From Soonwooa sp. (GTDB lineage: Bacteria; Bacteroidota; Bacteroidia; Flavobacteriales; Weeksellaceae): a stretch of 64,000 nt of DNA. Position numbers and translations under genes: made by a program. The first letter of the stretch is position 1. Each line of letters opens with the position of its first letter. This document shows, piece by piece, positions 16,674-25,146 of this stretch. The notes below the pieces were generated by a model. The model saw only the letters and a list, made by a program, of their open reading frames with translations, searched no databases and was not told where the DNA came from. The DNA lies in NCBI RefSeq assembly GCF_030151385.1, contig NZ_JASLDS010000045.1, positions 70,780 to 134,779 of the forward strand. Direction: 5' to 3'.

Positions 16674-18134
16674 ATGAATGATATGAGCAACTCTAACAAA
16701 CCTGACATTGGAGGCCAAGGCCAAATAATAGAGGCAGAAACATTTAGAGATTCTGTCGGGACAATGGACAATACAGGGAAGCGTAAATGGGTCTTCCCGC
16801 GCAAACCAAAAGGAAAATACACCAACTATAGAAATATTGTTAGCGTTATCCTTTTAATTATTCTTTTTGCTATTCCTTTTATTAAAATTAATGGCAACCC
16901 ATTTTTGATGATTAATATTATAGATCGTCAATTCTTTATCATTGGACAACCTTTTTATCCACAAGATTTTTTCATACTTGCATTAGGAGCTATCGGCTCT
17001 TTGGTATTCATTATTCTTTTTACAGTTGTTTTTGGTCGAATATTTTGTGGATGGATCTGTCCTCAAACTATTTTCATGGAAATGATTTTCAGAAAAATAG
17101 AATACGCCATCGAAGGTGACAGAAACAAACAAATCCGTCTAGATCAACAAGCGTGGAATACTGAAAAAATATGGAAAAGAGGACTTAAATGGACCATCTA
17201 TCTCATTATTTCTTTAATCATAACACACATTATGTTTATGTATGTTGTAGGATACAAAGAAGTATTCAAAATCATGCAAGAAGGACCATTCGCACATCCT
17301 ACCAATTTCTTGGTGATGATTATGTTCACAGCGGCATTTTATTTTGTGTTTGCTTGGTTCAGAGAGCAGGTTTGTACTTTAGTATGTCCGTACGGAAGAT
17401 TGCAAGGTGTACTGATTGATAAAGAAACCATCAATGTTTTCTACGATTACCACCGAGGCGAAAACCGTTCGAAATGGAAAAAAGGAGAAGATCGTGCTGC
17501 AGCTGGCAAAGGTGATTGTATCGATTGTAACCAATGTGTAGTTGTCTGTCCAACTGGTATCGACATCAGAAATGGTCAACAGTTAGAGTGTATCAACTGT
17601 ACTGCTTGTATAGATGCTTGTGATGAAGTTATGGAAAAAGTTGGCTTGCCAAAAGGCCTTATTCGCTACGCATCCATCAATCAAATTGAGAATAAAGAGA
17701 AGTTTAAATTCACTAACAGAATGAAAGCTTCCTCAGTAATATTAGTTTTATTGACCGTATTTTTAGGTTTCTTACTTTACAATAGAGGAACAATGGAGGC
17801 CAAATTCTTGAAACCTCCAGGATCAACATATTTCGTAAGAGATGGACAAATTACCAATACCTATAATTACACATTCCTAAATAAGTCAAACGAAACCAAA
17901 ACCGTTATGATTAAAGTGATTGATCCTCAAAATGGGACAGTTTCTTTAAGTACAGGAAACAAGATTGTTTTGAAAAGAGATATGATGATAAAAGGTACCA
18001 TTAATGTGAGCTTCCCAGAAAAGCAAATCACCCTATCAAAACAAAACCTAACCATCGGTGTTTATGATATGAATGGTAAACTTTTGGACTCGTTCAAGAC
18101 TTATTTTGAAGGACCGTTTAAGTTTCAATTTTAA
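16674..18134 (+). CDS. ccoG: Cytochrome c oxidase accessory protein CcoG (FixG/RdxA type)
   Basis: A 486-residue membrane-bound iron-sulfur protein linked to copper handling during cbb3 assembly. Membrane helices lie at about 56-72, 94-118, 170-195 and 210-228, with CGWICPQT and CTLVCPYGR next to them. Two ferredoxin-like clusters follow (CIDCNQCVVVCP and CINCTACIDACD). The C-terminal 120 residues after a further helix form an immunoglobulin-like domain typical of the family. It lies 9 bases before fixH. Its promoter may be separate, since a terminator-like hairpin precedes it. Confidence 0.93.
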   Translation: MNDMSNSNKPDIGGQGQIIEAETFRDSVGTMDNTGKRKWVFPRKPKGKYTNYRNIVSVILLIILFAIPFIKINGNPFLMINIIDRQFFIIGQPFYPQDFFILALGAIGSLVFIILFTVVFGRIFCGWICPQTIFMEMIFRKIEYAIEGDRNKQIRLDQQAWNTEKIWKRGLKWTIYLIISLIITHIMFMYVVGYKEVFKIMQEGPFAHPTNFLVMIMFTAAFYFVFAWFREQVCTLVCPYGRLQGVLIDKETINVFYDYHRGENRSKWKKGEDRAAAGKGDCIDCNQCVVVCPTGIDIRNGQQLECINCTACIDACDEVMEKVGLPKGLIRYASINQIENKEKFKFTNRMKASSVILVLLTVFLGFLLYNRGTMEAKFLKPPGSTYFVRDGQITNTYNYTFLNKSNETKTVMIKVIDPQNGTVSLSTGNKIVLKRDMMIKGTINVSFPEKQITLSKQNLTIGVYDMNGKLLDSFKTYFEGPFKFQF

Positions 18135-18143
18135 AAATTAAAT

Positions 18144-18599
18144 ATGTTAAAGAAGTTATCGTGGGGACATGCAGTGGTAATAGCTTTAGGTAGCTTTATT
18201 GCATTTATTTTATATTTAATTCTCATCTTCCCAATGGGAAAACAAAATGCAGAGATGATCTCGAGTAACTATTATGAAGAGGAATTGGTCTACCAAGACG
18301 TTATCGATGCTAAAAAAAGAGCCATGGAATTGGAAGCGCATCCTGTCTATTCACAAGACAAAGATGGAATAAAACTTCATTTTCCAGCAGAACGAAAAGT
18401 ACACAAGAAAGAAGTTGACTTTGTCCTATTCCGAACAGATGACTCCAATCTTGACATTAAAAAAGTGGAATACCTAGATGGCACTAATTCTTTGCTAATA
18501 CCAGCAAAAGTTTTAGTACCAGGATCTTATACTTTAAAAACAAAATGGAAAGAAAATAATCAATTGTATCAAATTGATTATGATGTATTATGGAAATAG
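18144..18599 (+). CDS. fixH: FixH family protein
   Basis: A 151-residue protein with one N-terminal membrane helix (about 10-29) and a periplasmic domain of FixH type, with YYEEELVYQDVIDAK just after the helix, a family signature. FixH/CcoH takes part in the assembly of the cbb3 oxidase, probably with the CcoI pump. It follows ccoG by 9 bases and overlaps the next gene by 10 bases, so the three are one unit. Confidence 0.88.
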   Translation: MLKKLSWGHAVVIALGSFIAFILYLILIFPMGKQNAEMISSNYYEEELVYQDVIDAKKRAMELEAHPVYSQDKDGIKLHFPAERKVHKKEVDFVLFRTDDSNLDIKKVEYLDGTNSLLIPAKVLVPGSYTLKTKWKENNQLYQIDYDVLWK

Positions 18600-19330
18600 C
18601 ATTGCTTTTTTCAGCATTATTTCTAGGATTTGCGTCGGGCTTTCACTGCATTGGCATGTGTGGTCCGATTGCTCTTTCCATGGGTTTAACGCGCGAACAA
18701 AGAATTAATTTTTACCTCCAAAATCTAACTTACAATTTTGGAAGAGTCCTAACCTACTCCATTCTTGGTGCCATTATCGGTATTGTTGGTGAAAGCTTCA
18801 ACTTTGCAGGTTTACAAACAAAACTGAGTATTGCTGTTGGTGTGCTATTAATTTTGATGGCTTTTTTCTCTTTTGGAGGAAAAGACTTTGCTACCAAAAT
18901 ACCTTTTGTCAACAAAGCTTTATTACAGGTTAAAATAAAGCTTTCGAAACTGCTTACAAAAGCAGATCTCAAGTCAAGATTCACAACGGGTTTGTTAAAT
19001 GGACTTTTGCCTTGTGGTATGGTCTATATGGCACTCACAGCTTCCATTGCAGCAGGTGGTATTTGGCAAAGCGCGCTGTATATGTTTTTCTTTGGATTAG
19101 GCACATTTCCATTTATGTTCGCTGTTGTGGTAATCGGAAATTTTTTAAACCAAAGTATGCGCCTTAAAATCGTAAAAATAGTTCCTATTGTTATGATTAT
19201 ATTAGGCGGTCTATTTATCTTACGCGGATTAGAATTGGGAATTCCTTATCTATCTCCGAAAAAAGAAGCCTTACAAATTAAACATCACAATCATGGTGCA
19301 GATCCTAACGATCATACCATGTGTCATTAA
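18590..19330 (+). CDS. TauE/SafE-family (sulfite exporter-like) membrane protein at the cbb3 locus
   Basis: A 246-residue protein with six predicted membrane helices. The N-terminal SGFHCIGMCGPIALSMG with two cysteines and the central NGLLPCGMVYMAL are the marks of the DsbD-like/SafE subgroup that occurs next to ccoG-fixH in many bacteria, where a role in copper or heme supply for the oxidase is proposed. The C-terminus is rich in histidine (KHHNHGADPNDHTMCH), which suggests metal binding. The start overlaps fixH by 10 bases. A bidirectional terminator follows. Confidence 0.85.
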   Translation: MEIALLFSALFLGFASGFHCIGMCGPIALSMGLTREQRINFYLQNLTYNFGRVLTYSILGAIIGIVGESFNFAGLQTKLSIAVGVLLILMAFFSFGGKDFATKIPFVNKALLQVKIKLSKLLTKADLKSRFTTGLLNGLLPCGMVYMALTASIAAGGIWQSALYMFFFGLGTFPFMFAVVVIGNFLNQSMRLKIVKIVPIVMIILGGLFILRGLELGIPYLSPKKEALQIKHHNHGADPNDHTMCH

Positions 19331-19335
19331 ATAAA

Positions 19336-19360
19336 AAAACTCCCAAAATTTGGGAGTTTT
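19336..19360. terminator. Bidirectional terminator between converging genes
   Basis: AAAACTCCCAAA and TTTGGGAGTTTT form a perfect stem that carries A and T tracts on both sides. It serves the oxidase locus from the left and the DUF6702-like gene from the right. Confidence 0.9.
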
Positions 19361-19382
19361 CTATTTAAAATAAATTTCAATT

Positions 19383-19853
19383 TTAGAAATCGATATCAGC
19401 AGTTTCTTTTCCTTTTTGGAAATTGACTGTCTTTAGATTTCCTTTGTACGATACGTTAACAATATTAACTTGTTTTGGATATACGTTTGTCAAAATCGAA
19501 TTTTTAATCTTCAAACTTGACACGTCGCTAACACCAGCTGCCTCGTAATACACGAAAACAGATTCGCCGTTAACTTGGCTTCCAGTAAAGGTTAACACCT
19601 TGTTGCTACCATTAACAGCAACCGAAACGTTGTTGTTAACATACTTTTTAACCTCCGCATCAAAACCAGCAGTCTCTGGGTCAATTCCTATCGCTTTTGA
19701 AATATGAGAAGTGTTGAGTTTTGTTGTAAATTTTAAGGTTTTACTACCCTCCACAAATTCCACTTTCGTCATTGACGAGAACATTTCGACTCCTGTAAAG
19801 CTCATCGCAATTAACAGGAACAAAACCCCAAAAATGTTGAAATACTTTTTCAT
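19383..19853 (-). CDS. Secreted DUF6702-like protein
   Basis: A 156-residue protein with an N-terminal signal-like helix (residues 5-20) and then a beta-rich domain: MTKVEFVEGSKTLKFTTKLNTSHISKAIG resembles the DUF6702 pattern in which a paired strand motif precedes a helix. The remainder alternates short strands (VFVYYEAAGV, NIVNVSYKGNLKTVNF). Such proteins are common in flavobacteria, often near peptidase genes, and have no known function. It lies 49 bases after the LOG gene and has its own downstream terminator. Confidence 0.65.
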   Translation of the reverse strand: MKKYFNIFGVLFLLIAMSFTGVEMFSSMTKVEFVEGSKTLKFTTKLNTSHISKAIGIDPETAGFDAEVKKYVNNNVSVAVNGSNKVLTFTGSQVNGESVFVYYEAAGVSDVSSLKIKNSILTNVYPKQVNIVNVSYKGNLKTVNFQKGKETADIDF

Positions 19854-19902
19854 AACAATTGATTTTTATATTTAGCTCAAATTATATGCCATCAACCAAC
19901 TT

Positions 19903-20619
19903 CTAGAAGTTAACGTTAACCGAATATTTGTCATAGAATGCTTTAACATGCGCCACGGCATCATCAGCGGTATCTACCACACGGAATAACTGCAAATCTT
20001 CTTCGTTGATGAGTTTCTTCTCCAATAAGGTATTCTTGAACCAATCCAAAAGACCACTCCAAAAATCGGAACCTACCAATACAATTGGGAAACGACCAAT
20101 CTTTTTTGTTTGAATTAAAGTTAAAGCTTCCATCAACTCGTCCAAAGTTCCGAAACCTCCTGGCATCACAATAAAGCCTTGTGAATATTTGACAAACATT
20201 ACTTTTCTAACAAAGAAATAATCAAAATCCAAGTTGTAACCTTTGTCAATATACGGATTAAAATGTTGTTCGAAAGGCAATTCGATGTTTAGTCCAATCG
20301 AACTTCCATGACCAAAAGCACCTCTGTTCCCTGCTTCCATAATACCTGGACCACCACCAGTAATAACACCAAAACCAATTTCGGTGATTTTTTTGGCAAT
20401 TTCGCTCGCCATTTTGTAATAGTAATCGTCTTCTTTCAAACGAGCCGAACCAAAAATAGACACACAAGGTCCTATTCTACCCATTTTTTCGTAGCCATCT
20501 ACGAATTCTGACATTACTTTGAAAACCATCCAACTGTCTTTGGTAATGGTTTCGTCCCAAGTTTTTCTACGAAAACTGTCGTGTAACTTTTTATCTAAGT
20601 CTTGATTATCGTCAATCAT
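19903..20619 (-). CDS. LOG-family (TIGR00730) nucleotide phosphoribohydrolase-like protein
   Basis: A 238-residue Rossmann-fold protein. GGGPGIMEAGNRGA and the signature PGGFGTLDE match the lysine-decarboxylase-like/LOG family, which hydrolyses cytokinin nucleotides or, in bacteria, purine nucleotide monophosphates such as AMP at the N-glycosidic bond. It has an N-terminal extension of about 40 residues, as in the longer PpnN-like branch, but lacks the large flanking domains of true PpnN. Its first codon overlaps the end of the nucleotidyltransferase gene by 4 bases (ATGA). Confidence 0.9.
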   Translation of the reverse strand: MIDDNQDLDKKLHDSFRRKTWDETITKDSWMVFKVMSEFVDGYEKMGRIGPCVSIFGSARLKEDDYYYKMASEIAKKITEIGFGVITGGGPGIMEAGNRGAFGHGSSIGLNIELPFEQHFNPYIDKGYNLDFDYFFVRKVMFVKYSQGFIVMPGGFGTLDELMEALTLIQTKKIGRFPIVLVGSDFWSGLLDWFKNTLLEKKLINEEDLQLFRVVDTADDAVAHVKAFYDKYSVNVNF

Positions 20620-21329
20620 AAAAATAATTTTTCTGCTTCTACAATAGATTCTGGTTTTCCAACATCAATAAGATTTGCGTGATGCTCGTAACCGACAATC
20701 TTTTCTGTCATCATCATATCGAGATACTCTTCCATGATGGAGAATTTTCCTGTTCTTTTAATCTTATTAAAAATCCCCGAATTAATGCAATGGATACCGC
20801 TAAATGCCAATTCCTTAAAACCTACATTAGTACTCGCCATTCGTGTTTCTCCAGTCCCGACATTCATCCAACCTTTCAAAATCATGTCCTCATCGAAAAA
20901 TAATTTTCGAGAACTTTTTCTATCCGAAACCGCTAAAGTAACAAAATTATGAGATTCTAAATGTGACTTAACAAAATCCGAAATATTAAGGTCTGTAAGA
21001 ATATCCGCATTCATAATGAGGAAATCTTCTTCTGATGATAAAAAGTCTTTTGCAAAAACCAAACCACCGCCAGTTTCCAAAAGTGCATTTCGTTCATCCG
21101 AAATTTGAATATTGGCACCAAAGTAATCTTTTAATTTTAAAAAATCAAGTATTTGTTCTCCAAAATGATGAATATTGATAACAAAATCATTAATTCCGTA
21201 AGATTGCAAATATTTAATATTTCTTTCCAGCAAAGGGATTCCGTTAACTTCAGCCAAAGCTTTCGGATGCGAATTGGTGAAAGGTTGCAGGCGTGTTCCT
21301 TTTCCTGCGGCAAAAATTAAAGCTTTCAT
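20616..21329 (-). CDS. Sugar-phosphate nucleotidyltransferase (MurU-like)
   Basis: A 237-residue NTP transferase. The start LIFAAGKGTRLQPFTNSHPKAL is the nucleotide-binding signature; NADILTD carries the metal-binding Asp and VGTGETR, GIHCINSGIF and NLIDVGKPESI follow in family order. The short length without a left-handed beta-helix resembles MurU, which makes UDP-MurNAc in peptidoglycan recycling. The usual partner, an AmgK-type sugar kinase, is not beside it; instead it lies 8 bases after a RapZ-C gene. Mannose-1-phosphate guanylyltransferase activity is an alternative. Confidence 0.85.
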   Translation of the reverse strand: MKALIFAAGKGTRLQPFTNSHPKALAEVNGIPLLERNIKYLQSYGINDFVINIHHFGEQILDFLKLKDYFGANIQISDERNALLETGGGLVFAKDFLSSEEDFLIMNADILTDLNISDFVKSHLESHNFVTLAVSDRKSSRKLFFDEDMILKGWMNVGTGETRMASTNVGFKELAFSGIHCINSGIFNKIKRTGKFSIMEEYLDMMMTEKIVGYEHHANLIDVGKPESIVEAEKLFL

Positions 21330-21337
21330 CAGATTAG

Positions 21338-21751
21338 TTATTTATTAAGTTGTGGCTGCTCGTCATGATTAATCACAACTTCGACTTCTGGATATTTTTT
21401 TTTAATAAACGCCGCAATTTTAATCGCCGAATATACCGAACGGTGTTGTCCACCTGTACATCCAAAGTTGATTTGCAAATTCTCAAAACCTCTTGCCAAA
21501 TAATCGTCAATGTTGATGGACACTAGAGATTTAATAGCATTAAGGAAATCTGGCATTTTTGTTTTGTCCTCCAAATATTCTTGCACCGCAATATCGTTTC
21601 CGGTTTGCACTTTGTATTCCTCGATGCGTCCAGGATTTAGAATACCGCGACAATCGAACACAAAACCGCCACCATTACCTGAATTATCTTTTGGGATTCC
21701 GCCTTTTTTATAGGAAAAACTATGGATTTCAACTTTTAATTTATTCGCCAT
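21338..21751 (-). CDS. Stand-alone RapZ C-terminal domain protein
   Basis: A 137-residue protein equal to the C-terminal half of the RNase adapter RapZ: FDCRGILNPGR and NFGCTGGQHRSVYSAIKIA are the conserved ligand-binding segments. In RapZ this domain binds GlcN6P and a small RNA; the N-terminal P-loop domain is missing here. In Bacteroidota such domains commonly accompany sugar kinases and nucleotidyltransferases of cell-wall sugar salvage, and the next gene is a MurU-like enzyme, which fits. The kinase itself is not in the window. Confidence 0.82.
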   Translation of the reverse strand: MANKLKVEIHSFSYKKGGIPKDNSGNGGGFVFDCRGILNPGRIEEYKVQTGNDIAVQEYLEDKTKMPDFLNAIKSLVSINIDDYLARGFENLQINFGCTGGQHRSVYSAIKIAAFIKKKYPEVEVVINHDEQPQLNK

Positions 21752-21910
21752 TTTATTTTAATTTTTGTAAAAATAGTTTTTTTAATAGGCTTTACGAAAA
21801 AGAAATGATGTAATTTTGCAGCATTAAAAGCATATCTTCTGCAAAACATTGCATTGTAGATATTTAACAACAATTTTGTATATTCGACTTTTAACTGAAA
21901 AAACATAAAT

Positions 21911-23131
21911 ATGAAAATCTTTCGTTACTTTTTATTTGCAAGTTTATTACTTGTAATGTCTTGTAAAAAAACCAGTGTTGACGGCTCCAACAGAAAAGAT
22001 TTCCAAGAAAGTATCAACGATATGGCTTCGTCTTTGACGACTTTACAGCAAATCAAATTCAACGAAGCTTTATATATTCTTAAAACATTTGGCGTAGAAG
22101 CCGATGGCGACATTGCAGAAATTGAAGCTTTAGGAAAACTTTTGAATGGTAAAAAAGTTCCTGAAATCTTAAAAATGGCTGACGAAGTCGCTCAAAAAAA
22201 TAACATCACTTGGTCTAGCACAGCGCCACCATCTTTGGGAACGATGAATATCTTTGGCAACGAAAAAGCTTCAGAAGTTGACCCTAACGACATCACGGCA
22301 AGCGCTCTTAACATCATTGTAAAACCAGCTTTGTCTGACAGCATTAGTGGACCAAAAGCCTTTGTTGTTATTCCGCAATTGGTGGACCAAAAAGGAGAAA
22401 AAATCAGCTTTACAGGAGCAGGTCTAGAAACAACGCTAGAAGTATACAGCAACGGAAACAAATTACAAACTGCAAAAAACCTAATGCAGGACAATAACTT
22501 CAAAGGTTTCACGGTTAAATATGCTTCGCTTCCACAGTCGAGTATTGTTGATAACAAACTTGAAGTAAAAGTAAGTGTAAAAACGGCTAAGAAAGTTTAC
22601 CAAATGATTAAATCGGGTATCGAATTTAATCCTCGAGCTATTGTACAAGCTGTGCCAACAACGCCAAGCGAGCCAACTGACCCAACTTTGGTTGACCCTA
22701 ATAATCCAGAAACACCTACAACTGGTACAGAAACTCCTACCACTGGCACAACTCCAACGACAACGCCAGCTGCGCCACCAACACAACCAGCAAAACCTGC
22801 AGGAGATCCAAAATCAACGGTTTCAAAATTCTTGAGTAATCTTAATTCTCAAAACTATAAAGCAGCTTTTGACAATGCGGACAATCCTGCTTGGGGAAGT
22901 TATGACAAGTTTTCGAATCCAACTTCAGGCTTTGGTTCGGTTAAAAGTGTTAAAGTAAATTCAGTGTCAGCACCAGTTACAAAAGATAATGCATCGACAA
23001 TTAATGCCAACTACGATGTAACAGACAAAGATGGTAATGTTACTTCACTTAATGTTACTTATGGTCTTAAGTCCACAGCTAATGGTTGGAAAATTACAAG
23101 CTACAAAATCAATTCATCTAAAAAACAATAA
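21911..23131 (+). CDS. Lipoprotein with Pro/Thr-rich linker and NTF2-like C-terminal domain
   Basis: A 406-residue predicted lipoprotein (SLLLVMSC, lipidated Cys18). Residues 25-240 are a helical then beta-rich region of unknown family. A linker of repeated Thr, Pro and Glu (about 248-300) follows, and the last 100 residues (SKFLSNLNSQNYKAAFDNA ... VTYGLKSTANGWKITSYKI) look like a DUF4878/NTF2-like fold. The arrangement suggests a surface or periplasmic anchor with a flexible spacer. The middle 130 residues resemble a DUF6694-like domain, but this is uncertain. It lies 4 bases before apt, yet no functional link is evident. Confidence 0.75.
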   Translation: MKIFRYFLFASLLLVMSCKKTSVDGSNRKDFQESINDMASSLTTLQQIKFNEALYILKTFGVEADGDIAEIEALGKLLNGKKVPEILKMADEVAQKNNITWSSTAPPSLGTMNIFGNEKASEVDPNDITASALNIIVKPALSDSISGPKAFVVIPQLVDQKGEKISFTGAGLETTLEVYSNGNKLQTAKNLMQDNNFKGFTVKYASLPQSSIVDNKLEVKVSVKTAKKVYQMIKSGIEFNPRAIVQAVPTTPSEPTDPTLVDPNNPETPTTGTETPTTGTTPTTTPAAPPTQPAKPAGDPKSTVSKFLSNLNSQNYKAAFDNADNPAWGSYDKFSNPTSGFGSVKSVKVNSVSAPVTKDNASTINANYDVTDKDGNVTSLNVTYGLKSTANGWKITSYKINSSKKQ

Positions 23132-23135
23132 TTAA

Positions 23136-23672
23136 ATGGCATCTTCGGAGCTTATTCACGATTTAGAAAAAACGATAGACAATATCCCAGATTTCCCAAT
23201 TGAGGGTATTCAGTTCAAGGATATTTCACCAATATTTTTACAACCAAAACTTTACGAAGAGGTTATCAAAGACTTTGCAGACTATAGCCGAGGCAAAATC
23301 GATGTTGTTTGCGGTATCGAAAGTCGTGGTTATCTTTTTGGGATTGCGATTGCAGTGGCATTAGAAGTTCCTTTTATTTTAATTCGTAAAAAAGGAAAAC
23401 TTCCACCACCATTTATTGGTCAAGTTTATGACTTAGAATATGGCACTTCGGAAATCGAGATGAAAACCGACCAACTAAAAAAAGGACAACGTGTACTAAT
23501 CCACGACGACCTTTTAGCAACGGGCGGCACTACAGAAGCAGCAGCCAAATTGGTTGAAAAGCAAGGCGGCATCCCAGCACAATTCAGTTTTCTAATTTCT
23601 TTGGAAGGTCTTAATGGTTCCGAAAAACTAAAAAAATTCAACGCAGACATTTATTCAATTTTAAAATATTAA
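23136..23672 (+). CDS. apt: Adenine phosphoribosyltransferase
   Basis: A 178-residue enzyme that makes AMP from adenine and PRPP in purine salvage. The sequence shows IPDFPIEGIQFKDISP at the N-terminus, VCGIESRGYLFG, and the PRPP-binding loop VLIHDDLLATGGTT at 120-133. Its length and motif spacing are standard for bacterial Apt. It follows the lipoprotein gene by 4 bases and may share its transcript. Confidence 0.97.
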   Translation: MASSELIHDLEKTIDNIPDFPIEGIQFKDISPIFLQPKLYEEVIKDFADYSRGKIDVVCGIESRGYLFGIAIAVALEVPFILIRKKGKLPPPFIGQVYDLEYGTSEIEMKTDQLKKGQRVLIHDDLLATGGTTEAAAKLVEKQGGIPAQFSFLISLEGLNGSEKLKKFNADIYSILKY

Positions 23673-23691
23673 TCTATAAAACGCAGTTTTT

Positions 23692-23721
23692 TTGCATATC
23701 AAGCAGAAAGCATTAAATTTG
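23692..23721 (+). promoter_or_regulatory. Promoter of the TPR membrane protein-ribH pair
   Basis: TTG at 23692-23694 and TAAATTTG at 23714-23721 with a 19-base spacer give a near-ideal Bacteroidota promoter. This shows that the next gene starts at the ATG at 23743 and not at the in-frame TTG that forms part of the promoter. Confidence 0.75.
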
Positions 23722-23742
23722 CATTTCGATTATCTAAAAAAT

Positions 23743-24444
23743 ATGGCAGACTTAAATAAAAAACAAATCGAGGAAGGTAAAGAAACCGTAGAGTTTTTTA
23801 AAGACTTAGACCAAAAAGCATTCGATGTAGAACAAGGTCTAGAAAAGCATTCTAAGACAATAGGTATTGTTTTTGGAGTTATTATTCTAGCAGTTTTAGG
23901 ATTCTTTGGTTACAAGCAATTTATCGTTGGACCTCAAAACCAAGAAGCAACTAAATCATTCTTAACAGCGCAAGCTAACCTTACAAAAGGTGACAACGAC
24001 TTAGCTTTAGGAGGAAAAAGCGCTGCTAACCCAGGCTTTGTAGGTACTTATAACGAATATTCTGCAACAGACGCTGGTAAGCTTGCTGCTTATAACGCTG
24101 GTCTGATTGAGTTCAAAAAAGGAAACTTCCAAAAAGCTTATGACATGTTGGACAAGTTCAGCAGCGACAATAAGACTTTAATGGCGATGAAGTATGGTGC
24201 GATGGCAGATTGCTCTTCTAACCTTAACAGAGCTGACGATGCTCTTAGCAACATGGACAAAGCAGTATCAGCTTCTAAAGATGCTTTCACTGCCTATTAT
24301 TTTACAAAAAAAGCAGGTGTTTTGGCTTTAGCGCTTAACAAAAAAGCAGAAGCTAAAAAATACTTTGCAACAATCGATGAGAAGTATCAAGATTACGACA
24401 ACGGTCAATCTGATGCTTATATTGAAATGACTAAATATTACTAA
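23743..24444 (+). CDS. YfgM/TPR-type single-pass membrane protein
   Basis: A 233-residue protein starting MADLNKKQIEEGKETVEFF. A charged cytoplasmic N-terminus is followed by one membrane helix at about 44-64 (TIGIVFGVIILAVLGFFGY) and a periplasmic helical domain of TPR-like repeats (AAYNAGLIEFKKGNFQKAYDML). This layout is that of YfgM, a periplasmic chaperone network partner that interacts with SecYEG and PpiD in proteobacteria; a PpiD-like protein is encoded elsewhere in the window. The start is set by the promoter just upstream. It is 3 bases before ribH. Confidence 0.75.
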   Translation: MADLNKKQIEEGKETVEFFKDLDQKAFDVEQGLEKHSKTIGIVFGVIILAVLGFFGYKQFIVGPQNQEATKSFLTAQANLTKGDNDLALGGKSAANPGFVGTYNEYSATDAGKLAAYNAGLIEFKKGNFQKAYDMLDKFSSDNKTLMAMKYGAMADCSSNLNRADDALSNMDKAVSASKDAFTAYYFTKKAGVLALALNKKAEAKKYFATIDEKYQDYDNGQSDAYIEMTKYY

Positions 24445-24447
24445 AAC

Positions 24448-24930
24448 ATGGCAACGGTTAATCTTTCAGATTACAAGCCACTCAGCCTATCCAATGCCGA
24501 TGAATATTCAATCGGCATTGTTGTTTCGGAGTGGAATGATTTCGTGACTTTCAACATGCGCGATGGCGCAATAGAAGTACTTCAAAAAGAAGGCATTCGC
24601 AAAGAGCACATCAAGGTATTCTACGTTCCGGGCGCTTTCGAGCTTAGCTTTGCAGCGATGCAAATGTGCAAATCCAACCGTTTTGCGGCGGTTATCGCGA
24701 TTGGCTGCGTTATACGCGGTGAGACGCCTCACTTCGACTACGTTTGTTCGGCGGTGGCGCACGGTATCAAAGACTGCAACGTCCTTACCAAAACCCCAAC
24801 GATTTTCTGCGTTTTGACGGACGACACCAAAGAGCAATCTATTGCTAGAAGTGGCGGTGCATTGGGCAACAAAGGTATTGAAGCAGCTGTTACAGCCATC
24901 AAAATGATACAGTTTAACAACAAAGTATAA
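24448..24930 (+). CDS. ribH: 6,7-dimethyl-8-ribityllumazine synthase
   Basis: A 160-residue enzyme that condenses 5-amino-6-ribitylaminouracil with 3,4-dihydroxy-2-butanone 4-phosphate, the penultimate step of riboflavin synthesis. Family motifs present are SEWNDFVT, VPGAFELSFAA, AVIAIGCVIRGETPHFDYVC with the catalytic His, and CVLTDDTKEQSIARSGG. Its codon use is noticeably richer in G and C than its neighbours, though the family and length are normal. A repeat element begins 4 bases after the stop. Confidence 0.97.
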   Translation: MATVNLSDYKPLSLSNADEYSIGIVVSEWNDFVTFNMRDGAIEVLQKEGIRKEHIKVFYVPGAFELSFAAMQMCKSNRFAAVIAIGCVIRGETPHFDYVCSAVAHGIKDCNVLTKTPTIFCVLTDDTKEQSIARSGGALGNKGIEAAVTAIKMIQFNNKV

Positions 24931-24934
24931 TTTT

Positions 24935-25054
24935 AGGAGCAAGACCATTTGTCATTCTATGGACTATTGGTCCCGCTGTCCGCACTCGCTGTAGTAGCCA
25001 AGGCATTTCCAAAGCTTTACAACGAGCTCAAACAAATGCTTCCATCGGGGCTAT
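24935..25054. repeat. Flavobacterial interspersed element (AGGAGC...ATCGGGGCTA)
   Basis: About 120 noncoding bases run from AGGAGC through TCCCGCTGTCCGCACTCGC to GCTTCCATCGGGGCTA. Read on the other strand the element begins TAGCCCCGATGGAAGC and ends GCTCCT, a pattern I recognise from repeated intergenic elements of Flavobacterium and Chryseobacterium genomes. No reading frame of note is present. A distantly similar unit (CAGCCCGA...GGAGC...TAGCGGGA) lies at 63706-63805. Confidence 0.65.
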
Positions 25055-25089
25055 AATAGAAGAATTTCGGCATTCTAACAATAAAATAC

Positions 25090-25118
25090 AATGTAGGTTT
25101 TTTACCTACATTTTTTTT
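25090..25118 (+). terminator. Terminator after ribH and the repeat
   Basis: AATGTAGGT and ACCTACATT form a 9 bp stem with a 5-base T loop and an eight-T tail. Confidence 0.88.
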
Positions 25119-25146
25119 GTAATTTTATCACATAAATTTTCAAATT

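Noticed and set aside
22641..22835. Overlapping frame of Gln-rich sequence in the lipoprotein linker
   Set aside because: It arises from the repetitive ACA/CCA codons of the Thr/Pro linker read in another frame.
24508..24948. Leftward open frame (146 codons) across ribH
   Set aside because: It is antisense to a complete ribH and shows no protein features; its length is due to the GC-richer codons of ribH.
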